DNA of 11,585 bases, taken from Ectothiorhodospiraceae bacterium (lineage in GTDB: Bacteria > Pseudomonadota > Gammaproteobacteria > Thiohalomonadales > Thiohalomonadaceae). The position numbers and the translations under genes were made by a program. The notes below the pieces were generated by a model. It ran no database searches. It saw nothing but the letters and a program-made list of their open reading frames with translations, and was not told where the DNA came from. Below, piece after piece: positions 1 through 7,327 of the stretch. Positions within the stretch are counted from its first letter, which is position 1; every line of letters starts with the position of its first letter. The stretch lies in the NCBI GenBank assembly GCA_007125455.1, contig SLDE01000258.1, positions 1 through 11,585 on the forward strand. Direction: 5' to 3'.

Positions 1-1079
1 ACGATCTTGGGGAACTTGGCGCTGTAGTCCTTGGCCTTGAGCGACAGCTTGGCCGAGGTGCGGCGGGCGATCTCGCGGTAGATCTCGCTGATACGGCTGT
101 TGGGATCGGCGGCTACGGTGGGCTTGCCCGCATCGGCCTCTTCGCGGATGCTGATATCCAGCGGCAGTGCGCCGAGGAAGCCGACCTTGTAGTCGTCGGC
201 CATCTTCTGCCCACCGCCTTCGCCGAAGATGTGCTCTTCGTGGCCACACTTGGAGCAGATGTGGATCGACATGTTCTCCACCACACCCAGCACCGGCACT
301 TCAACCTTTTCAAACATCTTGTAGGCCTTGCGCGCATCCAGCAGGGCGATGTCTTGCGGGGTGGTGACGATCACCGCACCGGAGACCGGCACCTTCTGCG
401 CCAGGGTCAGCTGGGTGTCGCCGGTGCCCGGTGGCAGGTCGATGATCAGGTAGTCCACCTCACGCCAGCTGGTGTCGTTAAGCAGTTGCTCCAGTGCCTG
501 GGTGACCATCGGGCCACGCCAGATCATCGGGGTGTCCTCTTCGATCAGGTAGCCGATGGACATGGACTGCACACCGTAGTTGACGATAGGCTCCAGGGTC
601 TTGCCGTCCGGGGAGTCGGGCTTTCTGTCGCTCAGGCCCATCATGCGTGGCTGGCTGGGGCCGTAGATGTCGGCATCGAGAATCCCGACGGTAGCACCCT
701 CGGCAGCCAGCGCCAGCGCGAGGTTGACCGAGGTGGTGGACTTGCCCACCCCGCCCTTGCCAGAGGCCACGGCGATGATGTTTTTCACACCCTTGATATG
801 GTTGACACCCTTCTGCGCCGAGTGGGCAACGATGCTGGTATCCACCTTGATGGATGCACTGGTCACGCCCTCTAGCGCTTCAATCTTGGCCTTGAGCGCC
901 TCGCTCAACTTTTCATGATAACCGGCGGCCGGGAAACCCAGCGCAACGCGCACGCTTACCTTATCGCCGTCGATGGCGATATCCTTGACACATCCGGCAC
1001 TGACCAGATCCTTCTCCAGATAAGGGTCGATGTATTCCTGAATAGCGGCTTCGATTTGGGGCTGTGACAAATTGGACAT
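1..1079 (-). CDS. mrp: Mrp/ApbC family iron-sulfur cluster carrier ATPase (3' end cut by window)
   Basis: P-loop NTPase of the Mrp/NBP35 (ApbC) family, a cytoplasmic scaffold or carrier that binds a [4Fe-4S] cluster and passes it to target enzymes. It is read on the minus strand from ATG 1079-1077, preceded by GGAG six bases upstream (1086-1089). Visible are 359 codons: an N-terminal MIP18/DUF59-type domain (about residues 1-90), the deviant Walker A SGKGGVGKSTT near residues 102-112, an ADIYGPS motif, DLPPGTGDTQL, and the CSKC pair near residues 275-278 that holds the cluster in this family. The family is about 360-370 residues long, so only a few C-terminal residues and the stop lie beyond base 1. 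It is divergent from metG, an arrangement also found in E. coli. Family assignment is very secure; the actual client proteins are unknown. Confidence 0.96.
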   Translation of the reverse strand, partial: MSNLSQPQIEAAIQEYIDPYLEKDLVSAGCVKDIAIDGDKVSVRVALGFPAAGYHEKLSEALKAKIEALEGVTSASIKVDTSIVAHSAQKGVNHIKGVKNIIAVASGKGGVGKSTTSVNLALALAAEGATVGILDADIYGPSQPRMMGLSDRKPDSPDGKTLEPIVNYGVQSMSIGYLIEEDTPMIWRGPMVTQALEQLLNDTSWREVDYLIIDLPPGTGDTQLTLAQKVPVSGAVIVTTPQDIALLDARKAYKMFEKVEVPVLGVVENMSIHICSKCGHEEHIFGEGGGQKMADDYKVGFLGALPLDISIREEADAGKPTVAADPNSRISEIYREIARRTSAKLSLKAKDYSAKFPKI

Positions 1080-1255
1080 CGTGTTCTCCACTGGTAATGC
1101 CGACGCTGAGTGCGGCAATTAACGAATCTGTTTTACATTACGGGGATATTAGCCCGTATCCCGGAACAAATGCCAGCCGGTGGCTGGCGGCAATACCGCA
1201 TACTTGGTACTGTATGGGGACTTTTTCAAGGCAACCAGACAAAAGACCAACAACC
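1080..1255. promoter_or_regulatory. Divergent mrp/metG intergenic spacer with a GC dyad
   Basis: These 176 bases must hold the promoters of both divergent genes, but I cannot assign a convincing -35/-10 pair to either. The clearest structure is a perfect 7-bp inverted repeat, GCCAGCC-GGT-GGCTGGC (1172-1188), with a three-base loop. A weaker 5-bp dyad, ACGGG...CCCGT, lies around 1140-1157. In RNA the dyad would form a hairpin about 70 bases before the metG start or 90 bases before the mrp start; in DNA it could be a protein-binding site. Its role is unknown. Confidence 0.45.
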
Positions 1256-3325
1256 ATGTCGACATCCAGCCACGCCAAAGGCGGCAAGCACCGCCAGATC
1301 CTGGTCACCAGCGCCCTGCCCTACGCCAATGGGCCGATCCACCTGGGCCATCTGGTGGAATATATCCAAACCGATATCTGGAGCCGCTTCCAGCGGATGC
1401 GTGGCCATGACTGTGTCTATGTCTGCGCCGATGACGCCCACGGCACGCCGATCATGCTGCGCGCCCAGCGTGAAGGCATCAAGCCGGAGGAGCTGATTGC
1501 CCGGGTTGCCGAGGAGCACCAGGCCGACTTTGCCGGCTTTCATATCCAGTTCGACAATTATCACAGCACGCACTCGAAGGAAAACCGGGAGCTGGCCGAG
1601 CTGATCTACCGCCGCCTGCGCGACAACAGCCACACCTTCAGCCGCACCATCACCCAGGCCTACGACCCGGAAAAGGAGATGTTCCTGCCCGATCGCTTCA
1701 TCAAGGGCGGCTGCCCCAAGTGCGGCGCGGAGGATCAATACGGTGACTCCTGCGAGGTCTGTGGTGCCACCTACTCCCCCACCGAGCTGAAAAACCCGGT
1801 CTCGGTGGTCTCCGGGGCCACCCCGATCGAGAAAGAATCCGAGCACTACTTCTTTCGCCTGGCGGATTTTCAGGGGATGCTGCAGTACTGGATCAAGGGC
1901 GATCACATGCAGCCGGAGATCCGCCACAAGCTGGAGGAGTGGTTCGAGTCGGGGCTGCAGGACTGGGATATCTCCCGCGACGCCCCCTACTTTGGCTTCG
2001 AAATCCCCGATGCGCCGGGCAAGTACTTCTACGTCTGGCTGGACGCGCCCATCGGCTACATGGCCAGCTTTAAACACCTGTGCGAGCAGCGCGACGACCT
2101 GAACTTCGACGACTATTGGCGCAAGGACAGCAAGGCCGAGCTGTACCACTTCATCGGCAAGGACATCGCCTACTTCCATACCCTGTTCTGGCCGGCGATG
2201 CTCAGCGGTAGCGGCTTCCGTAGTCCCGATGCGGTCTACTGCCACGGCTTTCTGACCGTCAACGGACTAAAGATGTCCAAGTCGCGCGGCACCTTCATCA
2301 TGGCACGCACCTTCCTAGACCACCTCAACCCGGAGTATCTGCGCTACTACTTCGCGGCCAAGCTGAGCGATGGCATCGACGATATCGACCTCAACCTGGA
2401 GGACTTCCAGCAGCGCATCAATGCGGATCTGGTGGGCAAGGTGGTCAACATCGCCAGTCGTTGTGCCGGCTTCATCAACAAGCGCTTTGGCGGACGGCTG
2501 GAAAGCCAGATAAGCGAGCCGGCCTTGCACCGGGAGTTTGTCGAGGCCGGTGAGGCCATCGCCGAGCTGTACGAAAAACGCCAGTACAACCAGGCGATGC
2601 GCCGCATCATGGCCCTGGCGGATCGCGCCAACCAGTACATCGACGAGAAGAAGCCCTGGGTGTTGGCCAAGCAGGAGGACAAGGAAGAAGAGGTCCAGGC
2701 GGTCTGTAGCACCGGGCTGAACCTGTTCATGATCCTCACCGCCTACCTCAAGCCGGTGCTACCCGCCATGGCCAAAGAGGTGGAGAGCTTCCTGCACATC
2801 GCCCCGCTGACCTGGAACAACTACAGCGTGCCGTTGATCGGCCATACCATCAGCCAGTTCAAACCCTTGATGACTCGGGTCGACCCGGACAAGGTCGAGG
2901 CGATGCTGGAGGCCTCCAAGGCCGATCTAAAGGCCGAGCCGCCCCAGATCACCCCGGCGGACAAGCGCCAGGGGCCGCTGGACAAGGACCCCATCAGCCC
3001 CACTATCGAGTTTGATGATTTCGCCAAACTCGACCTGCGGGTGGCCCGTATCAAGGCCGCCGAGCATGTGGACGGGGCCGACAAACTGCTCAAGCTCACC
3101 CTCGACCTGGGCGGTGAGACCCGCCAGGTCTTCGCCGGGATCAAATCTGCCTACAGCCCGGACAAGCTCGAAGGTCGTCTCACCGTGATGGTCGCCAACC
3201 TTGCCCCGCGCAAGATGCGTTTTGGCGTCTCCGAGGGGATGGTGCTGGCCGCTGGGCCAGGCGGCGATGAACTCTATATCCTCGGTCCCGATGCTGGGGC
3301 CAAGCCGGGAATGCGCGTCAAATAG
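1256..3325 (+). CDS. metG: Methionyl-tRNA synthetase
   Basis: Class I aminoacyl-tRNA synthetase that charges tRNA-Met in the cytoplasm. At 689 residues it is close to E. coli MetRS (677). In order: Rossmann core with the HIGH-type signature HLGH (29-32) after ALPYANGPI; a zinc knuckle with C153, C156, C166 and C169; the KMSKS loop (339-343); the anticodon-binding helical domain; and a C-terminal EMAP-II-like tRNA-binding/dimerisation domain starting near residue 586 (FDDFAKLDLRVARI). The reading frame stays open upstream to an ATG at 1064, but that start lies inside mrp and adds 64 residues with no MetRS character. ATG 1256 puts the ILVTSALPYANG motif at the usual distance from the N terminus. 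No clear Shine-Dalgarno sequence precedes 1256. The nearby C-rich knuckle and complete domain set give no sign of decay. Confidence 0.98.
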   Translation: MSTSSHAKGGKHRQILVTSALPYANGPIHLGHLVEYIQTDIWSRFQRMRGHDCVYVCADDAHGTPIMLRAQREGIKPEELIARVAEEHQADFAGFHIQFDNYHSTHSKENRELAELIYRRLRDNSHTFSRTITQAYDPEKEMFLPDRFIKGGCPKCGAEDQYGDSCEVCGATYSPTELKNPVSVVSGATPIEKESEHYFFRLADFQGMLQYWIKGDHMQPEIRHKLEEWFESGLQDWDISRDAPYFGFEIPDAPGKYFYVWLDAPIGYMASFKHLCEQRDDLNFDDYWRKDSKAELYHFIGKDIAYFHTLFWPAMLSGSGFRSPDAVYCHGFLTVNGLKMSKSRGTFIMARTFLDHLNPEYLRYYFAAKLSDGIDDIDLNLEDFQQRINADLVGKVVNIASRCAGFINKRFGGRLESQISEPALHREFVEAGEAIAELYEKRQYNQAMRRIMALADRANQYIDEKKPWVLAKQEDKEEEVQAVCSTGLNLFMILTAYLKPVLPAMAKEVESFLHIAPLTWNNYSVPLIGHTISQFKPLMTRVDPDKVEAMLEASKADLKAEPPQITPADKRQGPLDKDPISPTIEFDDFAKLDLRVARIKAAEHVDGADKLLKLTLDLGGETRQVFAGIKSAYSPDKLEGRLTVMVANLAPRKMRFGVSEGMVLAAGPGGDELYILGPDAGAKPGMRVK

Positions 3326-3347
3326 CTATCACTCAATGATCTCAACA

Positions 3348-3370
3348 CCGGGGCTACGCAGAAGCCCCGG
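3348..3370 (+). terminator. Perfect GC hairpin downstream of metG
   Basis: CCGGGGCT (3348-3355) pairs perfectly with AGCCCCGG (3363-3370) around a seven-base loop, starting 22 bases after the metG stop. No T-run follows, so it is not a classic intrinsic terminator. It could protect the metG 3' end, pause polymerase, or act with Rho. The position supports metG and rnf being separate transcription units, but this is inference. Confidence 0.45.
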
Positions 3371-3519
3371 CACCAAAGCCGGGCAGGTGACTCATATCGG
3401 ACCGGTATGCCACAGTCTGAACTTACATTACCTCCGTGTTGAAAGGCTTTTGCTCGATATGACGACTAATTTCCCGCCTACCCTTGCAGTAGCCGGATGA
3501 AGCTACAATAATTGCCCCC
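3371..3519 (+). promoter_or_regulatory. Leader region of the rnf operon; promoter not securely identified
   Basis: These 149 bases separate the metG hairpin from rnfA and probably carry the rnf promoter. A -10-like TACAAT occurs at 3504-3509, with TTGCAG (3484-3489) upstream at only 14-bp spacing, too short for a normal sigma-70 site. TTGAAA at 3439-3444 has no well-placed -10. I see no recognisable operator. There is no Shine-Dalgarno-like purine run before the rnfA ATG. Confidence 0.25.
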
Positions 3520-4101
3520 ATGACCGAATTCGCCCTTATCCTCATCAGCACAGTGCTGGTCAACAACTTCGTATTGGTGAAGTTTCTCGGCCTGTGCCCC
3601 TTCATGGGCGTCTCGCGCAAGCTGGAAACCGCCACCGGGATGGGGCTGGCGACCACCTTCGTACTCACCCTCTCCTCGGTCTGTAGCTATCTGGTCAACG
3701 AATTCCTGCTGGTGCCGCTGGGGCTGGAGTACCTGCGCACCATCGCCTTCATCATGGTGATCGCGGTGGTGGTTCAGTTCACCGAGATGGTGGTACACAA
3801 GACCTCCCCGCTGCTCTATCAGGTGCTGGGGATCTTCCTGCCACTGATCACCACCAATTGTGCGGTGCTGGGTGTGGCCCTGCTCAATGTACAGGCAGAG
3901 CACGGCTTCCTGCAGTCGGCGGTGTTCGGTTTTGGTGCCGCCGCGGGGTTTTCGATGGTGCTGGTGATGTTCGCCGCGATGCGTGAGCGCATTGCGGTGG
4001 CCGATGTGCCGGTCGCCTTCCGTGGCCCGGCCATCGCGCTAATCACCGCTGGTCTGATGTCGCTCGCCTTCATGGGCTTCGCCGGTCTGGTAAAGGCCTA
4101 A
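3520..4101 (+). CDS. rnfA: Rnf electron transport complex subunit A
   Basis: Integral membrane subunit of the Rnf (Rsx) complex, the ion-translocating NADH:ferredoxin oxidoreductase. Its 193 residues match RsxA from the first residue (MTEFALILISTVLVNNFVL), so ATG 3520 is right although it lacks an upstream Shine-Dalgarno. The protein is almost wholly hydrophobic, with about six membrane helices. The conserved half-site cysteines are visible: C26 in LGLCPFMG and C114 in TTNCAVLG. In the related NqrD/E pair and in Rnf structures, such cysteines from RnfA and RnfE hold an iron or [2Fe-2S] site inside the membrane. It is the first gene of the operon; rnfB follows after three bases. The E. coli homologue is called rsxA, where the complex also helps keep SoxR reduced. 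Confidence 0.97.
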   Translation: MTEFALILISTVLVNNFVLVKFLGLCPFMGVSRKLETATGMGLATTFVLTLSSVCSYLVNEFLLVPLGLEYLRTIAFIMVIAVVVQFTEMVVHKTSPLLYQVLGIFLPLITTNCAVLGVALLNVQAEHGFLQSAVFGFGAAAGFSMVLVMFAAMRERIAVADVPVAFRGPAIALITAGLMSLAFMGFAGLVKA

Positions 4102-4104
4102 ACG

Positions 4105-4671
4105 ATGCTGACTGCAGTACTCGCCCTCGCCGGTCTTGCTATCGCCTTCGGTCTGCTGCTGGGCTTTGCCTCGGTGCGCTTCAGAGTGGAGAGCGACCCG
4201 GTGGTGGACAAGGTCGACGCCATCCTGCCCCAGACCCAATGCGGCCAGTGTGGCTTTGCCGGCTGTCGCCCCTATGCCGAGGCCATCGCCGCCGGGGAAG
4301 CGGATATCAACCGTTGTCCGCCCGGCGGTGAGACGGTGATCATCGCCCTGGCCGACCTGCTGGGGGTGGATGCCAAGGCGCTGGATGAGGAGGTTGGTGC
4401 GGAAAAACCCAAGATGGTCGCCTTCGTTGATGAGGAGAATTGTATCGGCTGCACCCTCTGCCTGCAGGCCTGTCCGGTAGACGCCATCCTCGGTGCTGCC
4501 AAACAGATGCACACCATCATCGAGCGGGAATGCACCGGCTGTGAGCTGTGCATCGAGCCCTGCCCGGTGGACTGCATCGAGATGCGTGAGCTGCCCCAAT
4601 CACCCAGTACCTGGAAATGGCCCTATCCACAGATCCACACCTCCGACGATGCAGCAAAGGAGGGCCCATGA
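4105..4671 (+). CDS. rnfB: Rnf electron transport complex subunit B (Fe-S protein)
   Basis: Membrane-anchored Fe-S subunit that passes electrons between the Rnf core and ferredoxin; 188 residues, near the E. coli RsxB length. Residues 1-24 form a single N-terminal membrane helix. A Fe-S (4Fe-4S) domain follows with C46, C49, C54 and C71 (QCGQCGFAGC...NRC). Two ferredoxin-type [4Fe-4S] motifs come next, C113/C116/C119/C123 (CIGCTLCLQACP) and C143/C146/C149/C153 (CTGCELCIEPCP). All expected ligands are intact. The start is three bases after the rnfA stop, and the TGA stop overlaps the rnfC start as ATGA. The C terminus is short, with no extra ferredoxin domains of the kind seen in some anaerobes' RnfB. 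Confidence 0.97.
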   Translation: MLTAVLALAGLAIAFGLLLGFASVRFRVESDPVVDKVDAILPQTQCGQCGFAGCRPYAEAIAAGEADINRCPPGGETVIIALADLLGVDAKALDEEVGAEKPKMVAFVDEENCIGCTLCLQACPVDAILGAAKQMHTIIERECTGCELCIEPCPVDCIEMRELPQSPSTWKWPYPQIHTSDDAAKEGP

Positions 4672-6308
4672 GTTCCCATCCCGATCAAACGCTGTGGTCT
4701 TTCCCCGGCGGGCTGGAGCTACCCGGCCACAAGGCCCTCTCCACCGCAGGCCCCATCGAAGTGGCCAAACTGCCCAAACAGCTGGTGCTGCCGCTGCAAC
4801 AGCACATCGGTGCCCCGGCCAATCCGGTGGTACAGGTTGGCGACAAGGTCAAGAAGGGACAACTGCTGGCTGCCCCGGAGGGCTTCGTCAGTGCCCCCAT
4901 CCACGCCAGCACTTCGGGCACCGTTATCGCCATTGAGGATCGCCAGGTGCCCCACCCTTCCGGCCTCAGCGCCCCCTGCATCGTATTGGAGAGCGACGGC
5001 GAAGATGCTTGGTGCGAGCTGCAACCCCACGCCGACTACGTCAACCTCGATCCCAGCGAGCTGCGCAATATCATCCGCGATGCGGGGATCGTTGGCCTGG
5101 GCGGGGCCGGCTTCCCCTCCTTTATCAAGCTCAACCCCGGCGCACGCACCAGCATCGACACCCTGATCCTCAACGGTGCCGAGTGCGAACCCTTTATCAG
5201 TTGCGACGACATGCTGATGCGCGAGCGCGCCGACGAAGTGGTGCATGGCGCACGGATCATGCAGCACGCGCTGAACGCCAAGCGCTGCCTTATTGGCATC
5301 GAGGACAACAAACCGGAGGCCATCGCCGCCATCGGCGAGGCGATCCGACGGCTCAACCAGCCCTCCATCAGCCTGATGAAGGTGCCCACCCGCTACCCCG
5401 CTGGGGGCGAGAAGCAACTGATCCGCCTCCTCACCGGCAAGGAGGTCCCCTCCCAGGGGCTGCCCATCGACATCGGCGTGGTTTGCCACAACGTGGCCAC
5501 CGCTGCCAGCGTACACCGGGCGGTGGAGCTGGGGCAGCCGATGATCAGCCGTATCGTCACCATCACCGGCCACGCCGCCGCTCAACCGCAGAATATGGAG
5601 GTGCGCCTGGGCACCCCCATCGAGGCGGTATTGGAGCAGGCCGGTGGGGATAATGGCCAGGCCCATCGCCTGTTGCTGGGTGGACCGATGATGGGCTTTG
5701 AGTTGCGCAACCGCCAACTGCCGACAACCAAGACCGCCAACTGCCTGCTGCTGGCCACAGATCAGGACGCCCCAAAACGCGAGGTGATCAGCGACTGCAT
5801 CCGCTGCGGCCAGTGCGCCCTGGTCTGTCCGATGCGCCTGCTGCCTCAGCAGCTATACTGGCATGCCAAGGCCAAGGACTTCGACAAAGCTCAGGACTAC
5901 GACCTGTTCGACTGCATCGAGTGCGGTTGCTGCACCCACGTCTGCCCGGCCCAGCTGCCGCTGGTCAACTTCTACCGCTTTGCCAAGACGCACATCTGGG
6001 CCCAGGAACGCGAGAAGCAACAGGCCGATCTGGCCCGCGAACGCCACGAGTTTCGCCTGTTCCGCCAACAGCGCGAGAAGGAAGAGAAGGCCGCGCGCCA
6101 CAAGGCCAAGGCCGATGCGGTTGCCAAGGGCGGCGGTGAGGACAGCAAGAAGGCCGCAATTAAGGCCGCCATGGAGCGGGCCAAGGCAAAAAAGGCCGCT
6201 GTCCAGGCCAATGGGGCTGACGAGGCCCCCACCGAGGCCCCAGTGAAGGAGAGTACTGCCCCAGAAACAGCGGGACAGCCTGCCCCGGACAAGGAGCCTA
6301 AGCCATGA
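4668..6308 (+). CDS. rnfC: Rnf electron transport complex subunit C (NADH/FMN and Fe-S subunit)
   Basis: Peripheral subunit that binds NADH and FMN and feeds electrons into the complex; 546 residues. The start is ATG 4668, overlapping the rnfB TGA and preceded by AAAGGAGGG (4656-4664). The frame continues upstream to 4617, but that part lies inside rnfB. An N-terminal RnfC barrel-sandwich domain is followed by the nucleotide/FMN-binding core with GLGGAGFP (143-150), then ESGA-like NGAECEPF and GGEKQL motifs. Two [4Fe-4S] motifs are intact: C377/C380/C383/C387 and C416/C419/C422/C426. From about residue 445 the protein becomes a charged Lys/Glu/Arg/Ala coiled-coil-like tail ending in a Pro/Glu/Ala-rich stretch. 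This tail is much shorter than in E. coli RsxC (about 740 residues). Confidence 0.97.
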   Translation: MSSHPDQTLWSFPGGLELPGHKALSTAGPIEVAKLPKQLVLPLQQHIGAPANPVVQVGDKVKKGQLLAAPEGFVSAPIHASTSGTVIAIEDRQVPHPSGLSAPCIVLESDGEDAWCELQPHADYVNLDPSELRNIIRDAGIVGLGGAGFPSFIKLNPGARTSIDTLILNGAECEPFISCDDMLMRERADEVVHGARIMQHALNAKRCLIGIEDNKPEAIAAIGEAIRRLNQPSISLMKVPTRYPAGGEKQLIRLLTGKEVPSQGLPIDIGVVCHNVATAASVHRAVELGQPMISRIVTITGHAAAQPQNMEVRLGTPIEAVLEQAGGDNGQAHRLLLGGPMMGFELRNRQLPTTKTANCLLLATDQDAPKREVISDCIRCGQCALVCPMRLLPQQLYWHAKAKDFDKAQDYDLFDCIECGCCTHVCPAQLPLVNFYRFAKTHIWAQEREKQQADLARERHEFRLFRQQREKEEKAARHKAKADAVAKGGGEDSKKAAIKAAMERAKAKKAAVQANGADEAPTEAPVKESTAPETAGQPAPDKEPKP

Positions 6309-7327
6309 GTTTTGCCATCCAGCCACATCTGAGCGTGCCACAGATCATGCACAGGGTTAGCCTGGCGCTGATCCCCGCCCTGCTTGCCTATACCTGGATC
6401 TTCGGCTGGGGTGTCGTGCTCAATGTACTGCTCGCGGTGGCTACCGCGCTGGCGGTCGAAGCCCTGCTGCTCAAGATCCGCCACAAACCCTTCAAGGCCC
6501 CCTTTGGCGATGGCAGTGCGATCCTCACCGCCCTGCTACTGTGTATGGCACTGCCACCGCTGTTGCCCTGGTGGGTCGTGGTGATCGGCAGTGCCATCGC
6601 CATCCTGCTGGGCAAACAGCTCTATGGCGGGCTGGGCTTTAACCCCTTCAACCCGGCCATGGTCGGCTATGTGGTACTGTTGATCTCCTTCCCGCGCGAG
6701 ATGAGCCTGTGGATGGCCCCCATCGGTGGTGAACACAGCCTGAGCCTGCTTGATACCCTGCGCTACGTCTTTACCGAACAACTACCGGCCGCCGTTGGAG
6801 GTATCGATGCCTATACCATGGCCACCCCGCTGGATGCGCTCAAGACCGGCTTGGGGCTGGAACAGGCGATGGGCGAGATCATGGCGATGCCAATGTTCGG
6901 CTACCTGGGCGGCAGCGGCTGGGAGATCATTAACGCCCTGATCCTGCTCGGCGGCCTGTGGATGCTCTACACCCGTCTGATCACCTGGCATGTGCCGGTG
7001 GCCATGCTGGGCACGCTGTTCCTTATCGCCGGGATCTTCCACCTCATCGACCCTCAGAGCTACGCCAGCCCGGTATTTCACATCGTCACCGGCGGAGCCC
7101 TGCTCGGTGCCTTCTTCATCGCCACCGATCCGGTCAGCGGCGCCACCAGTCTGCGCGGGCAACTCATCTTCGGTGCCGGTGTAGGGCTGTTCACCTACAT
7201 CATCCGTACCTGGGGGGGCTACCCGGACGGGGTGGCCTTCTCCATCCTGCTGATGAACATGGCCGCCCCCACCATCGACTACTACACCCGCCCACGGGTC
7301 TTCGGCCACAAGGGGGATCAGGGATGA
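6305..7327 (+). CDS. rnfD: Rnf electron transport complex subunit D (flavin-binding membrane subunit)
   Basis: Polytopic NqrB/RnfD-family membrane protein (340 residues) that normally carries an FMN covalently attached to a threonine and forms part of the ion path. ATG 6305 overlaps the rnfC stop (ATGA), with AAGGAG at 6291-6296. Several hydrophobic helices are evident, as are conserved stretches such as GDGSAILTALLL, LGFNPFNPAMVGY and the late ATDPVSGATS and GGYPDGVAF. The candidate flavinylation site is T174 in TMATPLDALKTG. The two residues before A-T differ from the textbook SGAT form. Spacing and orthology support functional RnfD, but flavin attachment is inferred. It overlaps rnfG by four bases. 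Confidence 0.97.
   Translation: MSFAIQPHLSVPQIMHRVSLALIPALLAYTWIFGWGVVLNVLLAVATALAVEALLLKIRHKPFKAPFGDGSAILTALLLCMALPPLLPWWVVVIGSAIAILLGKQLYGGLGFNPFNPAMVGYVVLLISFPREMSLWMAPIGGEHSLSLLDTLRYVFTEQLPAAVGGIDAYTMATPLDALKTGLGLEQAMGEIMAMPMFGYLGGSGWEIINALILLGGLWMLYTRLITWHVPVAMLGTLFLIAGIFHLIDPQSYASPVFHIVTGGALLGAFFIATDPVSGATSLRGQLIFGAGVGLFTYIIRTWGGYPDGVAFSILLMNMAAPTIDYYTRPRVFGHKGDQG

Noticed and set aside
231..875. Open frame of 214 codons on the plus strand across mrp
   Set aside because: It is antisense to the conserved mrp coding region and its His/Gln/Arg-rich translation matches no family.
1064..1255. In-frame 64-codon N-terminal extension of metG
   Set aside because: It begins inside mrp, reads through the divergent promoter spacer and adds sequence unlike any MetRS N terminus.
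1226..2245. Long open frame (339 codons) on the minus strand inside metG
   Set aside because: It is fully antisense to a complete, conserved metG, has low-complexity Val/Gly/Leu/Asp-rich composition and no recognisable domain; it is a GC-rich codon shadow.
3484..3509. TTGCAG / TACAAT as a sigma-70 promoter for rnfA
   Set aside because: The spacer is only 14 bp and no extended -10 is present, so I list the region as a possible leader rather than a called promoter.
4719..5717. Open frame of 332 codons on the minus strand across rnfC
   Set aside because: It lies opposite the conserved RnfC core and shows no domain or start signal; shadow of high third-position GC.
6030..6300. Lys/Ala/Glu repetition at the end of rnfC as a DNA repeat
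   Set aside because: It is protein-level low complexity typical of RnfC tails; no exact tandem DNA unit is evident.
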